Source: Burkholderia sp. BCC0322 (GTDB lineage Bacteria; Pseudomonadota; Gammaproteobacteria; Burkholderiales; Burkholderiaceae). From it: a stretch of DNA of 64,000 nucleotides. Shown piece after piece: positions 42,082 to 52,063 of this stretch. The number at the start of each line of letters is the position of its first letter. The first letter of the stretch is position 1. Below the pieces are notes generated by a model, which was not told the origin of the DNA, made no database searches, and worked only from the letters and a program-made list of their open reading frames with translations. The DNA is taken from assembly GCF_902833045.1 (NCBI RefSeq), contig NZ_CADFDU010000004.1, positions 310,001 through 374,000 of the forward strand, read 5' to 3'. A program made the translations under genes and the position numbers.

Positions 42082-44325
42082 ATGAAGTCACGTCCCGACG
42101 AGCTGAAGCTCGGCAAATTCACCACCCTGTGCGGCGTGCTCGCCGCGAGCCCGGCGTTCGCGGCGGACGGCACGCCGCCGCCTGCCCCGGCCGGCACCGA
42201 AGGCCATCTCGCACCGATCGAGGTCCACGGCAAGGCCGAGCACAGCTACAAGGCCGACTTCTCCGCTTCCGCGAAATTCACCGCGCCGCTCGTCGACACG
42301 CCGAAATCCGTCACCGTGATCCCGCAGGAACTGATCCAGAACAGCGGCGCGTCGACACTGACCGAAGCGCTGCGCACCGTGCCGGGCATCACGTTCGGCG
42401 CCGGCGAAGGCGGCAACCCGCTCGGCGATCGTCCGTTCATCCGCGGCTACGACACGCAGGGCAGCATGTTCGTCGACGGCATGCGCGACACGGGCGCCAC
42501 GACCCGCGAGATCTTCAACACCGAGCGCATCGAGATCACCAAGGGTTCCGACGGCGCGTACGGCGGCCGCGGCGGCGCGGGCGGCAGCATCAACCTGATC
42601 ACGAAGGCCCCGCACCTCGGCACCACCGCCGCCGCGAGCGCGGGCCTCGGCACCGACCGCTATCGCCGCTTCACCGCCGACGGCAACTGGCAGTTCGCCG
42701 ATCACGCTGCGTTCCGCCTGAACCTGATGAGCCACAACAACGACGTGGCCGGCCGCGACGCGGTCAACAACGAGCGCTGGGGCGTCGCGCCGTCGATCGC
42801 GTTCGGCCTCGGCACGTCGACGCGCGTCGTCGCGAGCTACTACCACCTGTCCACCGACGACCTGCCCGACGGCGGCATTCCGTACTACTACGGCTTCAAT
42901 CTCCCGAAAGGCGTCGCCACCGACGGCCCGGCGCCCGTCGACCGCCACAACTTCTACGGCCTGACCAACCGCGACTTCCGCAAGACGACGTCGGACATCA
43001 GCACCCTCAGGATCGAGCACGACATCACGTCGTCGCTGACGATCCGCAACACCACGCGCTACACGGAATCGACGCAGGACTACATCTGGACGCAGCCCGA
43101 CGACAGCCAGGGCAACGTGGTCAACGGCAAGGTCTGGCGGCGCGCGAACACGCGCAACAGCGCGATCAACAGCATCGCGAACCAGACCGAGCTGTTCGGC
43201 GAATTCCGCACCGGCCCGTTCAAGCACAGCTTCACGACCGGCATCGAGCTGTCGCGCGAATGGGGCAAGCGCGACACGTACAACGTCGCCGCCGCGAACG
43301 GCAAGATCTGCCAGAACGGCATCGGCGCGGCGTCGGGCTACAACTGCACGAGCCTGTGGTCGCCGAACCCGAACGACCCGTGGGCCGGCTCGATCACGCC
43401 CAACAACGACTATTCGCGTGCCCGCACCGTGACGAAGTCGATCTACGGCTTCGACACGATCGAGATCACGCCGCGCTGGCAGGTCAACGGCGGCGTACGC
43501 ATCGACGACTACTCGACCCGCTTCACCGACACCCGGGCCAACGGCGGCAAGACCACCACGCGTGACGACACGCTCGTGAACTGGCAGGCCGGCCTCGTGT
43601 TCAAGCCCGCGCAGAACGGCAGCATCTATGCGTCTTACGCGACGTCGTCGACGCCGGCCGGGATGTTGCTCGGCGAAGGCAGCGAAACGCAGTCGCTCAC
43701 GCCGGGCCGCGGCGGCGTCGGCTCGAACGCCGATCAGCTGTCGCCGGAGAAAAACCGCAGCATCGAGCTCGGCACGAAGTGGAACGTGCTGAACGACAAG
43801 CTCGCACTGACCGCCGCGCTGTTCCAGATCGACACGACGAACGCGCGCGTGACGCTGCCGAACAACCAGTACGCGATGGTCGGCAACAAGCGCGTGCAGG
43901 GGCTCGAACTCGGCGTCGCAGGCCAGATCACGAAGCAGTGGCAGCTGTTCGGCGGCTATACGTACATGAAGAGCGAGCTGCGCGACAACGGCAAGGACAC
44001 GGCGAACAACGGCAACCAGTTCCCGAACACGCCGAAGCACAGCTTCACGATGTGGTCGAACTACGACGTGACGCCGAAGTTCACCGTCGGCGGCGGTGCG
44101 TTCTACATGTCGCAGGTGTTCGGCGATACCGCGAACCAGCACGCGGTGCCGTCGTACTGGCGCTTCGATGCGATGGCGCAGTACCGGATCAACAAGAAGC
44201 TCGACCTGCAGCTGAACGTGAACAACCTGTTCAACCGCACCTACTTCGACCAGGCGTATCCGGCGCACTACGCGTCGATCGCACCGGGCCGCTCGGCGTT
44301 CGTCACGCTGAACGCGCGCTACTGA
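42082..44325 (+). CDS. TonB-dependent catecholate siderophore receptor (Fiu-like)
   Basis: A 747-residue outer-membrane receptor. It has a signal region ending near ASPAFA, a TonB box-like [10 protein letters not shown], a plug domain ([53 protein letters not shown]) and a 22-strand barrel ending in an aromatic residue (FVTLNARY). The plug sequence and the downstream piuC gene point to the Fiu family, which imports catecholate siderophores and related compounds. The start at 42082 (MKSRPDE) is chosen because it gives a suitable signal; a longer frame to 42025 is possible. Confidence 0.9.
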   Translation: MKSRPDELKLGKFTTLCGVLAASPAFAADGTPPPAPAGTEGHLAPIEVHGKAEHSYKADFSASAKFTAPLVDTPKSVTVIPQELIQNSGASTLTEALRTVPGITFGAGEGGNPLGDRPFIRGYDTQGSMFVDGMRDTGATTREIFNTERIEITKGSDGAYGGRGGAGGSINLITKAPHLGTTAAASAGLGTDRYRRFTADGNWQFADHAAFRLNLMSHNNDVAGRDAVNNERWGVAPSIAFGLGTSTRVVASYYHLSTDDLPDGGIPYYYGFNLPKGVATDGPAPVDRHNFYGLTNRDFRKTTSDISTLRIEHDITSSLTIRNTTRYTESTQDYIWTQPDDSQGNVVNGKVWRRANTRNSAINSIANQTELFGEFRTGPFKHSFTTGIELSREWGKRDTYNVAAANGKICQNGIGAASGYNCTSLWSPNPNDPWAGSITPNNDYSRARTVTKSIYGFDTIEITPRWQVNGGVRIDDYSTRFTDTRANGGKTTTRDDTLVNWQAGLVFKPAQNGSIYASYATSSTPAGMLLGEGSETQSLTPGRGGVGSNADQLSPEKNRSIELGTKWNVLNDKLALTAALFQIDTTNARVTLPNNQYAMVGNKRVQGLELGVAGQITKQWQLFGGYTYMKSELRDNGKDTANNGNQFPNTPKHSFTMWSNYDVTPKFTVGGGAFYMSQVFGDTANQHAVPSYWRFDAMAQYRINKKLDLQLNVNNLFNRTYFDQAYPAHYASIAPGRSAFVTLNARY

Positions 44326-44328
44326 TCG

Positions 44329-45096
44329 ATGGAGGCCGTGTCGCTGAAGGCGCTCGCGTCGGTTTCGCCGCGCGAGTTCGCCGACATCCTGGCCGGGCCG
44401 CCCGAGCGCGCCGCCGCGTGGGTCGCGGCGGCGGCCGACCACGGCATCGTCGATGCGCAGGCCGTCTACGGGCAATACCTGCTCGACGGGCATGGCGTCG
44501 CGCGCGATACGGCGGCCGCGTTCAACTGGTTCCGGCACGCCGCGCGCGCCGGCCACGCGATGGCGATGAACATGCTCGGCCGCTGCTACGAATTCGGCTG
44601 GGGCACGGCCACGTGCGCGCCGGTCGCCGTGTACTGGTACCGGCTCGCCGCGCAGGCGGGGCTCGACTGGGGCATGTACAACTACGCGACGGTGCTCGCG
44701 CTCGGCAACGGCATCGACGAGCATCGCGCCGATGCGCTCGCCTGGTTCCAGCGCGCGGCCGCACTCGGCCACGCGAAATCGATCAACCTGATCGGCGGCT
44801 TCTACGAGGACGGCTGGGTCGTACCGGTCGATCGCGACGCCGCGTTCGACCACTATCGCCGCGCCGCCGAGGCCGGCGATTTTCGCGGCCAGTTCAACCT
44901 TGCGCGGCTGCTCGCCGAGCGCGGGCGCATCGACGAAGCGCTCGCATGGCTCGCGCGCGTGCCGGCCACCGCGACCCCCGCATTCGTCGCGAAGATGCAC
45001 GCGTATCTCGCGTCGTCGCCGATCGACGCGTTTCGCGCGGCGGCGCTGCAGATGCAACCGGAACTGCAACCGCACTGCATGGAATCCACATCATGA
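44329..45096 (+). CDS. Sel1-repeat protein
   Basis: A 255-residue alpha-solenoid with about four Sel1/TPR-like repeats ([68 protein letters not shown]). It starts 3 bp after the receptor stop and its own stop overlaps the piuC start, so it is embedded in the iron operon. A cytoplasmic scaffold or partner role for PiuC or iron handling is inferred. Confidence 0.85.
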   Translation: MEAVSLKALASVSPREFADILAGPPERAAAWVAAAADHGIVDAQAVYGQYLLDGHGVARDTAAAFNWFRHAARAGHAMAMNMLGRCYEFGWGTATCAPVAVYWYRLAAQAGLDWGMYNYATVLALGNGIDEHRADALAWFQRAAALGHAKSINLIGGFYEDGWVVPVDRDAAFDHYRRAAEAGDFRGQFNLARLLAERGRIDEALAWLARVPATATPAFVAKMHAYLASSPIDAFRAAALQMQPELQPHCMESTS

Positions 45097-45776
45097 TGCT
45101 TCATATCCCCGGCGTGCTGACGAAGGCGCAGGTCGCGCAATGTCGCGAACGGCTCGATGCAGCCGAATGGGTCGACGGCAATGCGACGTCCGGCACGCAG
45201 TCGGCGCTCGCGAAACGCAACCGGCAATTGCCGGAAGGCTCGCCGGCCGCACGCGCGGTGGGCGACGCGATCCAGGACGCGCTCGCACGCAATCCGCTGT
45301 TCTTTTCGGCGGCGCTGCCACTCAAGGTATTTCCGCCGCTGTTCAATCGCTACGAAGGCGGCGAGACGTTCGGCACGCATGTCGACAACGCGATCCGGCT
45401 GCTGCGCGGCACGGATTTCCGCGTGCGCAGCGATCTGTCGGCAACGCTGTTCCTCGAAGAACCCGATGCGTACGACGGCGGCGAGCTGTGCGTCGACGAT
45501 ACGTACGGCACGCATCGCGCGAAGCTGCCGGCGGGCGACCTCGTGTTGTATCCGGCATCGAGCCTGCATCACGTCACGCCCGTGACGCGCGGCGAGCGCG
45601 TCGCGTCGTTTTTCTGGATCCAGAGCATGGTGCGCGACGACGGCGACCGCACGCTGCTGTTTCAGCTGGATACGCAGATTCAGCAGCTCTCCGCGGACAA
45701 AGGCGCGCACGACCCGGGCGTGATCGCGCTCACCGGGATCTATCACAACCTGCTGAGACGGTGGGCCGATACCTGA
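45093..45776 (+). CDS. piuC: Fe2+/2-oxoglutarate dioxygenase, PiuC/YbiX family
   Basis: A 227-residue PKHD-type hydroxylase. The iron ligands are H96 and D98 ([10 protein letters not shown]) and H159 ([12 protein letters not shown]), with the 2-oxoglutarate arginine at about 167. The N-terminal MLHIPGVLT and mid-region [13 protein letters not shown] are typical. PiuC is linked to siderophore receptors of the Fiu/PiuA type; its exact substrate is not established. It overlaps the Sel1 gene by four bases (ATGA). Confidence 0.9.
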   Translation: MMLHIPGVLTKAQVAQCRERLDAAEWVDGNATSGTQSALAKRNRQLPEGSPAARAVGDAIQDALARNPLFFSAALPLKVFPPLFNRYEGGETFGTHVDNAIRLLRGTDFRVRSDLSATLFLEEPDAYDGGELCVDDTYGTHRAKLPAGDLVLYPASSLHHVTPVTRGERVASFFWIQSMVRDDGDRTLLFQLDTQIQQLSADKGAHDPGVIALTGIYHNLLRRWADT

Positions 45777-45854
45777 GCCATGCGGCGGGCTCCGCACCGT
45801 CCTGAAACGCGGCCCACTTCCGGCCAAGCCAGTCCACCGCCCAACGCGGCCGCC

Positions 45855-46277
45855 TCATGCCCGCTGCAGGATATCGATCGCCTTGTCTGCATCGTCCACC
45901 GAATCGACCGCGAAATACGCGATGAACTGGGAACCCAGCACGGCGGCCGAGACGCCACGGAGATTGATCGCGCCGTCCGCGAGCATCTGGGTCAGTTGCC
46001 CGATGATGCCCATTTGATCCAGACCCATTACGCGGACGGAGTGAACGCTCGGGGTGACGCTGAACCCCACCTGCGTGGCCGCGCGAATCACCGCGTCTCC
46101 CTGCAGCGGCGCGACGAACACGACGCCCTTGCCCGGCGCCTCCGATGTGCGGCGTGCGACGATGAACTGCAAATCTGCACCGGCAGTCCGCAGGGCGCCT
46201 AATACTGTCGCGAGGCCACCCGGCTTGTCGTCGATGTTCGCCGCCCAGACATCGACACGTTCTACGCTCAGTTCCAT
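45855..46277 (-). CDS. Tandem ACT-domain protein
   Basis: A 140-residue protein made of two ACT-like domains (VWAANIDDKPGGLATVLGAL and VRVMGLDQMGIIGQLTQMLADGAINLRG). ACT pairs bind amino acids or act as regulators. No enzyme domain is fused. It is divergent from the antitoxin gene at 46483. Possible ligand-binding regulator; target unknown. Confidence 0.82.
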   Translation of the reverse strand: MELSVERVDVWAANIDDKPGGLATVLGALRTAGADLQFIVARRTSEAPGKGVVFVAPLQGDAVIRAATQVGFSVTPSVHSVRVMGLDQMGIIGQLTQMLADGAINLRGVSAAVLGSQFIAYFAVDSVDDADKAIDILQRA

Positions 46278-46482
46278 GGCAGTCCCTCCCGCCCGAGAAC
46301 CCCGATAGAAAAAATCTAGGTCACGGCAAGCACGCGAGCAAGGCTGGCAGCGTCGTCCGCCCCCCGGCATCGACGCACCTTGTCGCGCTTTGCATGCATC
46401 CGGTGACGCCTGACCGTCGCGACTTGCCTCCCGCCGCCGCACCGCCATAAAATGACTATCGTCACATGACCAGGTCCTTATC

Positions 46483-46722
46483 ATGATGCCGCACGATCCC
46501 GTTTCGAAATCCGAGTTCAAGGCACGCGCACTCGAATACTTCCGGCTCGTCGAGTCGTCGGGCGAAAGCCTGATCGTCACCGATCACGGCAAGCCGACGC
46601 TCGAGATCCGGCCGTATCACGCACGCGAGGCTCAGCCGTTGGACATATTGCGCGGCTCGGTCATGCGCTACGACAATCCTCTCGATCCGATTGCGGAAGA
46701 TGATTGGGAGGCGTCGCGGTGA
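46483..46722 (+). CDS. Phd/YefM-family antitoxin
   Basis: A 79-residue antitoxin: VSKSEFKARALEYFRLVESSGESLIVTDHGKPTLEIRPY is a Phd/YefM N-terminal fold (given only in outline), with a C-terminal acidic tail ending DPIAEDDWEASR. The stop is overlapped by the toxin GTG start (GTGA). It can start at 46483 or 46486. Autoregulation by its N-terminus is expected. Confidence 0.88.
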   Translation: MMPHDPVSKSEFKARALEYFRLVESSGESLIVTDHGKPTLEIRPYHAREAQPLDILRGSVMRYDNPLDPIAEDDWEASR

Positions 46723-47114
46723 TCGTGCTGGATACGCATGCATTGGTGTGGTGGGTGGCGGGCGATCCGTCGCTCAGCAAGAAAGCGCGAAGCGCGATCG
46801 ATCGCGCGCGCAACGAAGGCGCGCTCGCCGCATCGGCGATCTCCGCGTGGGAGATTGCGATGCTGGTGCGCAACGACCGCCTCGCGCTGACGATGGATGT
46901 CGACGCGTGGCTCGCCACGGTCGCGCAGATCGACGGCATGCGCTTCTTGCCCATCGATGCCGACATCGCCGCGAAGTCCACCGCGCTGCCCGGCACGTTC
47001 CACAAGGATCCGGCCGACCGCATGATCGTCGCTACCGCGCGGCGGCTCGGTGCACCGCTCGTCACTCGCGACGAAAAAATCCGCGCTTACGCGCACGTGA
47101 AGACGCTCTGGTAA
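46719..47114 (+). CDS. PIN-domain toxin (VapC-like)
   Basis: A 131-residue PIN ribonuclease starting with GTG at 46719, which follows GGGAGG and overlaps the antitoxin stop. Acidic centres are LDTHALVWW (Asp), SAWEIAML (Glu), DPADRMIVATA (Asp) and LVTRDEKI (Asp). It is paired with a Phd-type antitoxin, a recombined pairing that is common in the PIN family. Confidence 0.9.
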   Translation: MIVLDTHALVWWVAGDPSLSKKARSAIDRARNEGALAASAISAWEIAMLVRNDRLALTMDVDAWLATVAQIDGMRFLPIDADIAAKSTALPGTFHKDPADRMIVATARRLGAPLVTRDEKIRAYAHVKTLW

Positions 47115-47221
47115 GCGTCGCGCAGCCGCCGGCCAATCCAAACCGCACGCCCACGCCAACTCCGACATGTTGGTAATTCGTCTGACCAGATCGATTATCA
47201 CTTGCAGGTACAACCGGGCAC

Positions 47222-47404
47222 GCCCGCACTGCCGCGCGCAACCGCCACGTGCTGATCGCCGCGCTGACCGGCGCCGGCTTCACGAATTACCCGTCCGAAT
47301 GGTGGCATTGGTCGTTCGGCGACCGCTATTGGGCCGTCATGCAGCGGGAATCGCACGCGATTTACGGCCCCGTCGAGGAAAACATGCTCGACGAAGGTGC
47401 GTGA
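47222..47404 (+). pseudogene. 3' fragment of a D-alanyl-D-alanine dipeptidase (peptidase M15D, VanX/DdpX-like)
   Basis: This frame reads RNRHVLIAALTGAGFTNYPSEWWHWSFGDRYWA, the C-terminal end of M15D dipeptidases, in which the EWWHW Glu and His are the catalytic base and a zinc ligand. I quote it only in parts: NRHVLIAALTGAGF and SEWWHWSFGD. Nothing upstream of about 47222 continues the family: the SxHxxGxAxD zinc motif is missing and there is no start. So about the last 60 codons survive, directly downstream of the Phd/VapC pair, which may have arrived with the event that truncated the gene. Confidence 0.75.
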
Positions 47405-47510
47405 TGACAGTCTTTCCGGTCTGACGGGCGCGACCCGGTAACATCCTCACTTGCCGATCCCCCCTGGCTCCCGCACAATCGCAGCACCTGCGTCACTCTC
47501 CCCCGCGCCG

Positions 47511-48095
47511 ATGTCCTATGCATCACTCGTCACCGGCGTCCTGCTCGCCGGCGGTCTCGGTCAACGCTTCGACCCAAGTGGTCTGCAAAGCAAGCTGCTC
47601 GCGCTGCTTCCCGACGGCACGCCGGTCGCGGTTGCGGCCGCCCGCCACCTCGCGGCGGCCACGGCCGACGTGATCGCCGTCGTCCGTCCGGGCGCCGAAA
47701 AACTCGCGATCCTGCTGAACGAAGCCGGTTGCCAGGTCGTCTACGCGCCCGACGCGTCGCGCGGAATGGGCGCGAGCCTCGCGGCCGGCGTGCGCGCCAC
47801 GCCCGATTCGAACGGCTGGCTCGTCGCGCTCGGCGACATGCCGTGGATCGCGGCATCGACCTACGAAGCCGTCACGCGCGTGCTCGACGGCGACGATGCG
47901 TCGATCGTCGCGCCCGCGCATCGCGGCGTGCGCGGCCATCCGGTCGGCTTCGCCGCGCACCATTTCGATGCGCTCGCCGCCCTCGACGGCGACACGGGCG
48001 CCCGCGCGCTGTTCGCCAGCGCGCCGGTGAAACTGCTCGACGTGAACGATCCCGGCATCCTGCGCGACATCGACACGCCGCAGGATCTGCGCTGA
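47511..48095 (+). CDS. MobA/MocA-like nucleotidyltransferase
   Basis: A 194-residue NTP transferase: VLLAGGLGQRFDPSG at about 10-24, then a SKLLALLPDG segment and VALGDMPWI with the metal-binding Asp. It resembles MocA/CoxD-type enzymes that attach CMP or GMP to molybdenum cofactor for xanthine dehydrogenase-class enzymes. No such oxidase is in the window, so the partner lies elsewhere. It is followed immediately by short tandem repeats. Confidence 0.82.
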   Translation: MSYASLVTGVLLAGGLGQRFDPSGLQSKLLALLPDGTPVAVAAARHLAAATADVIAVVRPGAEKLAILLNEAGCQVVYAPDASRGMGASLAAGVRATPDSNGWLVALGDMPWIAASTYEAVTRVLDGDDASIVAPAHRGVRGHPVGFAAHHFDALAALDGDTGARALFASAPVKLLDVNDPGILRDIDTPQDLR

Positions 48096-48110
48096 GCGCA
48101 ATCGCGCGGA

Positions 48111-48200
48111 CCACGCCACGCCACGCCACGCCACGCCACGCCACGCCACGCCACGCCACGCCACGCCACGCCACGCATTGCATTGCATTGCATTGCATTG
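48111..48200. repeat. Compound pentanucleotide repeat, (CCACG)13 then (CATTG)5
   Basis: Thirteen perfect CCACG units are followed with no gap by five CATTG units. Both have a 5-bp period. It lies 15 bp after the MobA-like gene stop. Perfect units imply slippage; the second unit (CATTG) differs in base composition, so the two arrays formed separately. Confidence 0.95.
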
Positions 48201-48357
48201 CAGGATCCCGCCAGACGATCGACAATCGTCGATTCACGGATTTCTCCGACGACCGACAACCCGCCGCAAGAATCCCGCTGCAAACGCTCGCCCGATTGGC
48301 TATAACGAAGACGAGGCGCGCCCTCCGCGCCGCCGTCACGCATTGCGCGAGCCCCCC

Positions 48358-48501
48358 ATGACCGATCACACGACCCCGACGCCCGAGCCACCGGCCGACC
48401 CGAACCGCGATCCGGAAGAAGACCCGCTGTCGCCGCCTCCGGGTCACCACCACGACAACCCGCAGCAACCGGACGGACCGCCGAGCAAAGACCCGGTCTA
48501 G
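48358..48501 (+). CDS. Small proline/aspartate-rich protein (47 residues)
   Basis: A 47-residue disordered-looking protein with PTPEPPADPNRDPEEDPLSP and PPGHHHDNPQQPDGPP. No signal peptide or membrane segment. It has a weak ribosome site. Similar short Pro-rich proteins are annotated in Burkholderia, but I cannot name a function. The coding call is moderate. Confidence 0.5.
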   Translation: MTDHTTPTPEPPADPNRDPEEDPLSPPPGHHHDNPQQPDGPPSKDPV

Positions 48502-48596
48502 TTGCGCGTCGGCCGCTCCGCGCATTCGCCCCCATTTCCCGTCATGCGCGGTCGACGGCAGCCGGCCGCCCGTCGCTCGTTACCGCATGACGCGAC

Positions 48597-49355
48597 CTAT
48601 CGCGCCGTATACCCGCCGTCGATCGGCAGCGACACGCCGCTGATCATCGACGCCGCATCGCTCAGCAAAAACAGGATCGGTTCGACGACCTCATCCGGCT
48701 CCGCAAATCGCCCGAGCGGAATCGCGGCCAGCATCGGCGCACGCTTTTCCGGTTCGCTCCACGCGAACTGCGCCATCGGCGTGAGCGTGACGGTCGGGTT
48801 CACACTGTTCACACGAATGCCGTGCGGTCCGAGTTCGATGCACAGCACGCGCGTAATCGCGTCCATTGCCGCCTTCGACGCGCAGTAACTCAGATGCGCG
48901 GGCAACCCGACGAGCGCGGCCTGGCTCGATACGTTGACGATGCTGCCCCGCGCATGCGCGGCGCCGCGTCCGTCACGCGCGATCATGCTCCGTGCGACGG
49001 CCCGTGCGACGAGCGCCGCGCCGCGCGCATTGACGGCCATCACGCGATCGAAATGCGCGGCGCTCACGTCGAGCGCCGGTTCGAGCGACGCAATCCCCGC
49101 GCAATTCACGAGGCCGTCGAACGCATCGTGCGCGGCGAGCGCCGCGTCGATCGCCTGCTCGTCACCGCCGACATCGACGCGCAACGTCTCGCACGCGGTC
49201 TCGCCGGCCAGCGCATCGAGCGCGGCCCTGTCGCGCCCGGCCGCGACGACCTGCGCGCCCGCCTGCGCCAGCGCGACCGCGCACGCGCGCCCGATCCCGC
49301 TCGACGCCCCCGTGACGAGCACCCGCGTACCGCCGAAATCGAATCGTGTCTTCAT
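48597..49355 (-). CDS. SDR family polyol/sugar dehydrogenase
   Basis: A 252-residue classical SDR similar to L-xylulose reductase/dicarbonyl reductases: VTGASSGIGRACAVAL (about 14-29), NCAG, VNVSSQAALVG (Ser) and YCASKAAMD (Tyr/Lys). The C-terminus ISGVSLPIDGGYTAR is typical of sugar-alcohol SDRs. Its ATG overlaps the FGGY kinase stop (ATGA at 49355-49352), so it is the last gene of the polyol operon. Confidence 0.88.
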   Translation of the reverse strand: MKTRFDFGGTRVLVTGASSGIGRACAVALAQAGAQVVAAGRDRAALDALAGETACETLRVDVGGDEQAIDAALAAHDAFDGLVNCAGIASLEPALDVSAAHFDRVMAVNARGAALVARAVARSMIARDGRGAAHARGSIVNVSSQAALVGLPAHLSYCASKAAMDAITRVLCIELGPHGIRVNSVNPTVTLTPMAQFAWSEPEKRAPMLAAIPLGRFAEPDEVVEPILFLLSDAASMISGVSLPIDGGYTAR

Positions 49356-50899
49356 GATGGCGTCTGCAACCCGTGCATGATCGGCTTGAGCGCCGGGTAC
49401 AGCGCCGTGTAGCGCGCAAAGCGCGCCGCATACGCTTGCGCACGTCCAGCATCGGGCCGTGCGCGCTCGACGAGCGTGACCCATCCGCCTTGCGCATCGT
49501 CGTGCGACACGAGCCCCGCCCCGACGCCCGCGAGCAAGGCCGCCCCCATCGCGGCTTCGACGTCCTGCTCGATCGTCCACACCGGGAAGCCCGTCACGTC
49601 CGCGATGATCTGCATCCATAGCGCCGAATGCGCGGCCCCGCCCACGACGATCAGCCGGTCGTCGAGCGCCGCCGCACCCCGCCGGCCGGCCTCGATGTTG
49701 TGCCGCAACGCGAACGCGACGCCTTCGAGTACCGCGCGATACAGGTGCGCGCGCGTATGCGCGAGACTCAGCCCGACGAACGCACCGCTCGCCTTCGCGT
49801 CCCACACGGGGCTGCGCTCGCCCATCAGGTACGGCAGGAACAGCACGCCGTCGGCGCCCGGGGGCACGCTTTCGGCCGCTTCCTCGAGCAACACGTGCGG
49901 ATCGCCGTGCGGCAGCAGCCGCGCGGCATCGATTTCCGCATGACAGAACTGGTCGCGAAACCAGGCGACCGATGCGCCGGCCGTGATCGCGCCGCCGAAC
50001 ACGTACAGGTCGCGCTGCCCGTCGAACACATGCGGCATGCTGACGAGCCCGTGACGCGCATCGACGTGCCGGCTCACGTAGCCCCAGCACATGCTGGTGC
50101 CGATCATCGCGACATGCTGCCCCGCGCGCGTCGCGCCGGCCGCGAAGGTCGCGACGGCCGCATCGACGCCGCCCGCGACGACGGGCGTGCCGGCCGGCAA
50201 CCCGAGTGGCTGCGTCCATTGCGACAGCAGCCCGCCGACGACGTCCGTCGATTCGACGAGCCGCTCGGGCATCATCGTCGCCGGAATGCCGAGCATGTCG
50301 AGCGCGTCGTCGGACCACTCGCGGCGCGCGACGTCGTACACGCCACCGATATTGCCGGCCGAACTGTGATCGACCGCGACCTCGCCGGTCAGCAGATAGA
50401 TCACGTACGCGTTCGGCGGCAGGAAGTAACGCACGTTCGCCCACACGTCCGGCCGCTGGTCGCGCAGCCACAGCATCTTCGTGAAGCCGTAATAGCTGTC
50501 GACGCCATTGCCCGTGATCACGCGCAGCCGCTCGACGTTCAGGTTCGCGTTGACCCAGTCGACTTCCGCGGTCGCGCGCCGGTCCATCCAGATCAGGCAC
50601 GGATGGAGCGGCCGCATGTCGCTGTCGACCGGAATGCCCGAGCCTCCGTAGAGGCTGCTCACGCACACCGTGCGAATCGCATCGGCCGGCACGCCCTGCG
50701 CACGCGCATCGCTCACGCAGCCGGCGATGCATTCGAGCACCGCGTCAAACCACACCTGCGGCCACTGCTCGGCCCACAGCGGGCGCGGCGTATCGGGCTG
50801 GTAGCCGGCCGAACGCCGCGCGACGATCGTGCCGTGCCGGTCGACGAGCAGCGCCTTGGTGCTCTGCGTGCCGATATCGACGCCTATGACGTATTCCAT
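49352..50899 (-). CDS. FGGY-family carbohydrate kinase
   Basis: A 515-residue kinase of the xylulokinase/erythritol-kinase group. It has an N-terminal VIGVDIGTQSTKALLVDR phosphate loop, a WMDRRA active-site region and a C-terminal VVGGAAHSALWMQIIADVTG adenosine motif. It should phosphorylate the sugar or keto-sugar made by the adjacent dehydrogenase. GGAG precedes the ATG at 50899. Polyol identity (xylitol, arabitol, threitol or erythritol) is unresolved. Confidence 0.88.
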   Translation of the reverse strand: MEYVIGVDIGTQSTKALLVDRHGTIVARRSAGYQPDTPRPLWAEQWPQVWFDAVLECIAGCVSDARAQGVPADAIRTVCVSSLYGGSGIPVDSDMRPLHPCLIWMDRRATAEVDWVNANLNVERLRVITGNGVDSYYGFTKMLWLRDQRPDVWANVRYFLPPNAYVIYLLTGEVAVDHSSAGNIGGVYDVARREWSDDALDMLGIPATMMPERLVESTDVVGGLLSQWTQPLGLPAGTPVVAGGVDAAVATFAAGATRAGQHVAMIGTSMCWGYVSRHVDARHGLVSMPHVFDGQRDLYVFGGAITAGASVAWFRDQFCHAEIDAARLLPHGDPHVLLEEAAESVPPGADGVLFLPYLMGERSPVWDAKASGAFVGLSLAHTRAHLYRAVLEGVAFALRHNIEAGRRGAAALDDRLIVVGGAAHSALWMQIIADVTGFPVWTIEQDVEAAMGAALLAGVGAGLVSHDDAQGGWVTLVERARPDAGRAQAYAARFARYTALYPALKPIMHGLQTPS

Positions 50900-50928
50900 G
50901 ATGTCTCCGGTGAGGCGCACGCCGGCCG

Positions 50929-52017
50929 TCAGCGGGCCGGCTTCAGCAGCACCTTGATCGATTCGGGCGATTTCGCGACGCGGATCGCATCGTCCCAGTC
51001 CTCGAGCGCGAAATCGTGCGTGACGATGCCTTTCGACGTGACGAGCCCGCGCGCGAGCAGGTCGATCGCGATCGGATAGCAGTACGGTCCCAGGTGCGCA
51101 CCGCGCACGTCGAGTTCCTTGCGATCGCCGATGATCGACCAGTCGACCGTTGCATCCTCGCCGAACACGCTGAATTCGACGAAGCGGCCGAGCTTGCGGA
51201 TCAGGTCGAGCCCCTGGCTAACGCCGACCGGCGCGCCGGTCGTCTCGATGTAGACGTCGCAGCCGTAGCCGTCGGTGAGCGACCCGACGATCTCGCGCGC
51301 GTCGTCGCGTTTCGGGTTGATCGTCACGTCGGCGCCGTACTCGCGCGCGAGTTCGAGCCGTTCGTCGATCAGGTCGATCACGACGAGCTTCTTCGGCGTC
51401 TTCAGGTGCGCGACCTGGGTCATCATCAGCCCGAGCGGGCCCGCGCCCGCGATCACGACGACGTCGTCGAGCTGGACGTCGCCGCGGTTCACCGTATGGA
51501 TCGCGCACGACAGCGGCTCGATGATCGCGGCGTCCTCGAGCGACACGCCGAGCGGAATCTTGTGGACGATCGCGGTCGGCGGAATGCGCATGTATTCGGC
51601 CATCCCGCCGTCGGCGACCTCGCGCTGGAAGCCGAAGATGTTGTGCACCTCGCACATCCAGTACTGCCCCGACTTGCAATAGCGGCACTTGCCGCACGGC
51701 ACGATCTGCTCGGCGATCACGCGGTCGCCCAACGCCACGCCGAAGTGCCCGGCCGCGCCGTCGCCGAGCGCTTCGACATGGCCGAAGAATTCGTGGCCGG
51801 GAATCACGGGCGCCTTTACCCACGGGCTCGGGCCGCCCCAGAACATCTTCGCGCCCGTATAGCACTTGCAGTCGCTCGCGCAGATCCCGCAAGCGGCGAT
51901 GCGGATCACGAGTTCGTTCGCGCCGGGGCGCGGCTTCGCGACCTGTTCGACGCGATAGTCCTCGGGGCCGTGGCAAACGACCGCGGTCATCCGCGGCGGG
52001 GCTTCGGGTGTCGTCAT
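50929..52017 (-). CDS. Zinc-dependent alcohol/polyol dehydrogenase
   Basis: A 362-residue MDR-family dehydrogenase. The catalytic zinc site is C46 with GHE (H75, E76), the structural zinc site is C108, C111, C114 and C122, and the cofactor motif AGAGPLGLMM lies near residue 200. The insertion MFWGGPSPWVKAP before GHE is a feature I associate with L-threitol/erythritol-type dehydrogenases. It is between the ABC transporter permease and the FGGY kinase genes, so it probably oxidises the imported polyol. Confidence 0.88.
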   Translation of the reverse strand: MTTPEAPPRMTAVVCHGPEDYRVEQVAKPRPGANELVIRIAACGICASDCKCYTGAKMFWGGPSPWVKAPVIPGHEFFGHVEALGDGAAGHFGVALGDRVIAEQIVPCGKCRYCKSGQYWMCEVHNIFGFQREVADGGMAEYMRIPPTAIVHKIPLGVSLEDAAIIEPLSCAIHTVNRGDVQLDDVVVIAGAGPLGLMMTQVAHLKTPKKLVVIDLIDERLELAREYGADVTINPKRDDAREIVGSLTDGYGCDVYIETTGAPVGVSQGLDLIRKLGRFVEFSVFGEDATVDWSIIGDRKELDVRGAHLGPYCYPIAIDLLARGLVTSKGIVTHDFALEDWDDAIRVAKSPESIKVLLKPAR

Positions 52018-52063
52018 GGGTTGCCTCTTTCGTTGATGATCCGGATACCTGATGAATCGGTCG

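Noticed and set aside
47861-48188. Leftward frames with RGVAWRGVAW repeats
   Set aside because: Translation of the CCACG pentanucleotide array plus antisense of the MobA-like gene; no independent coding evidence.
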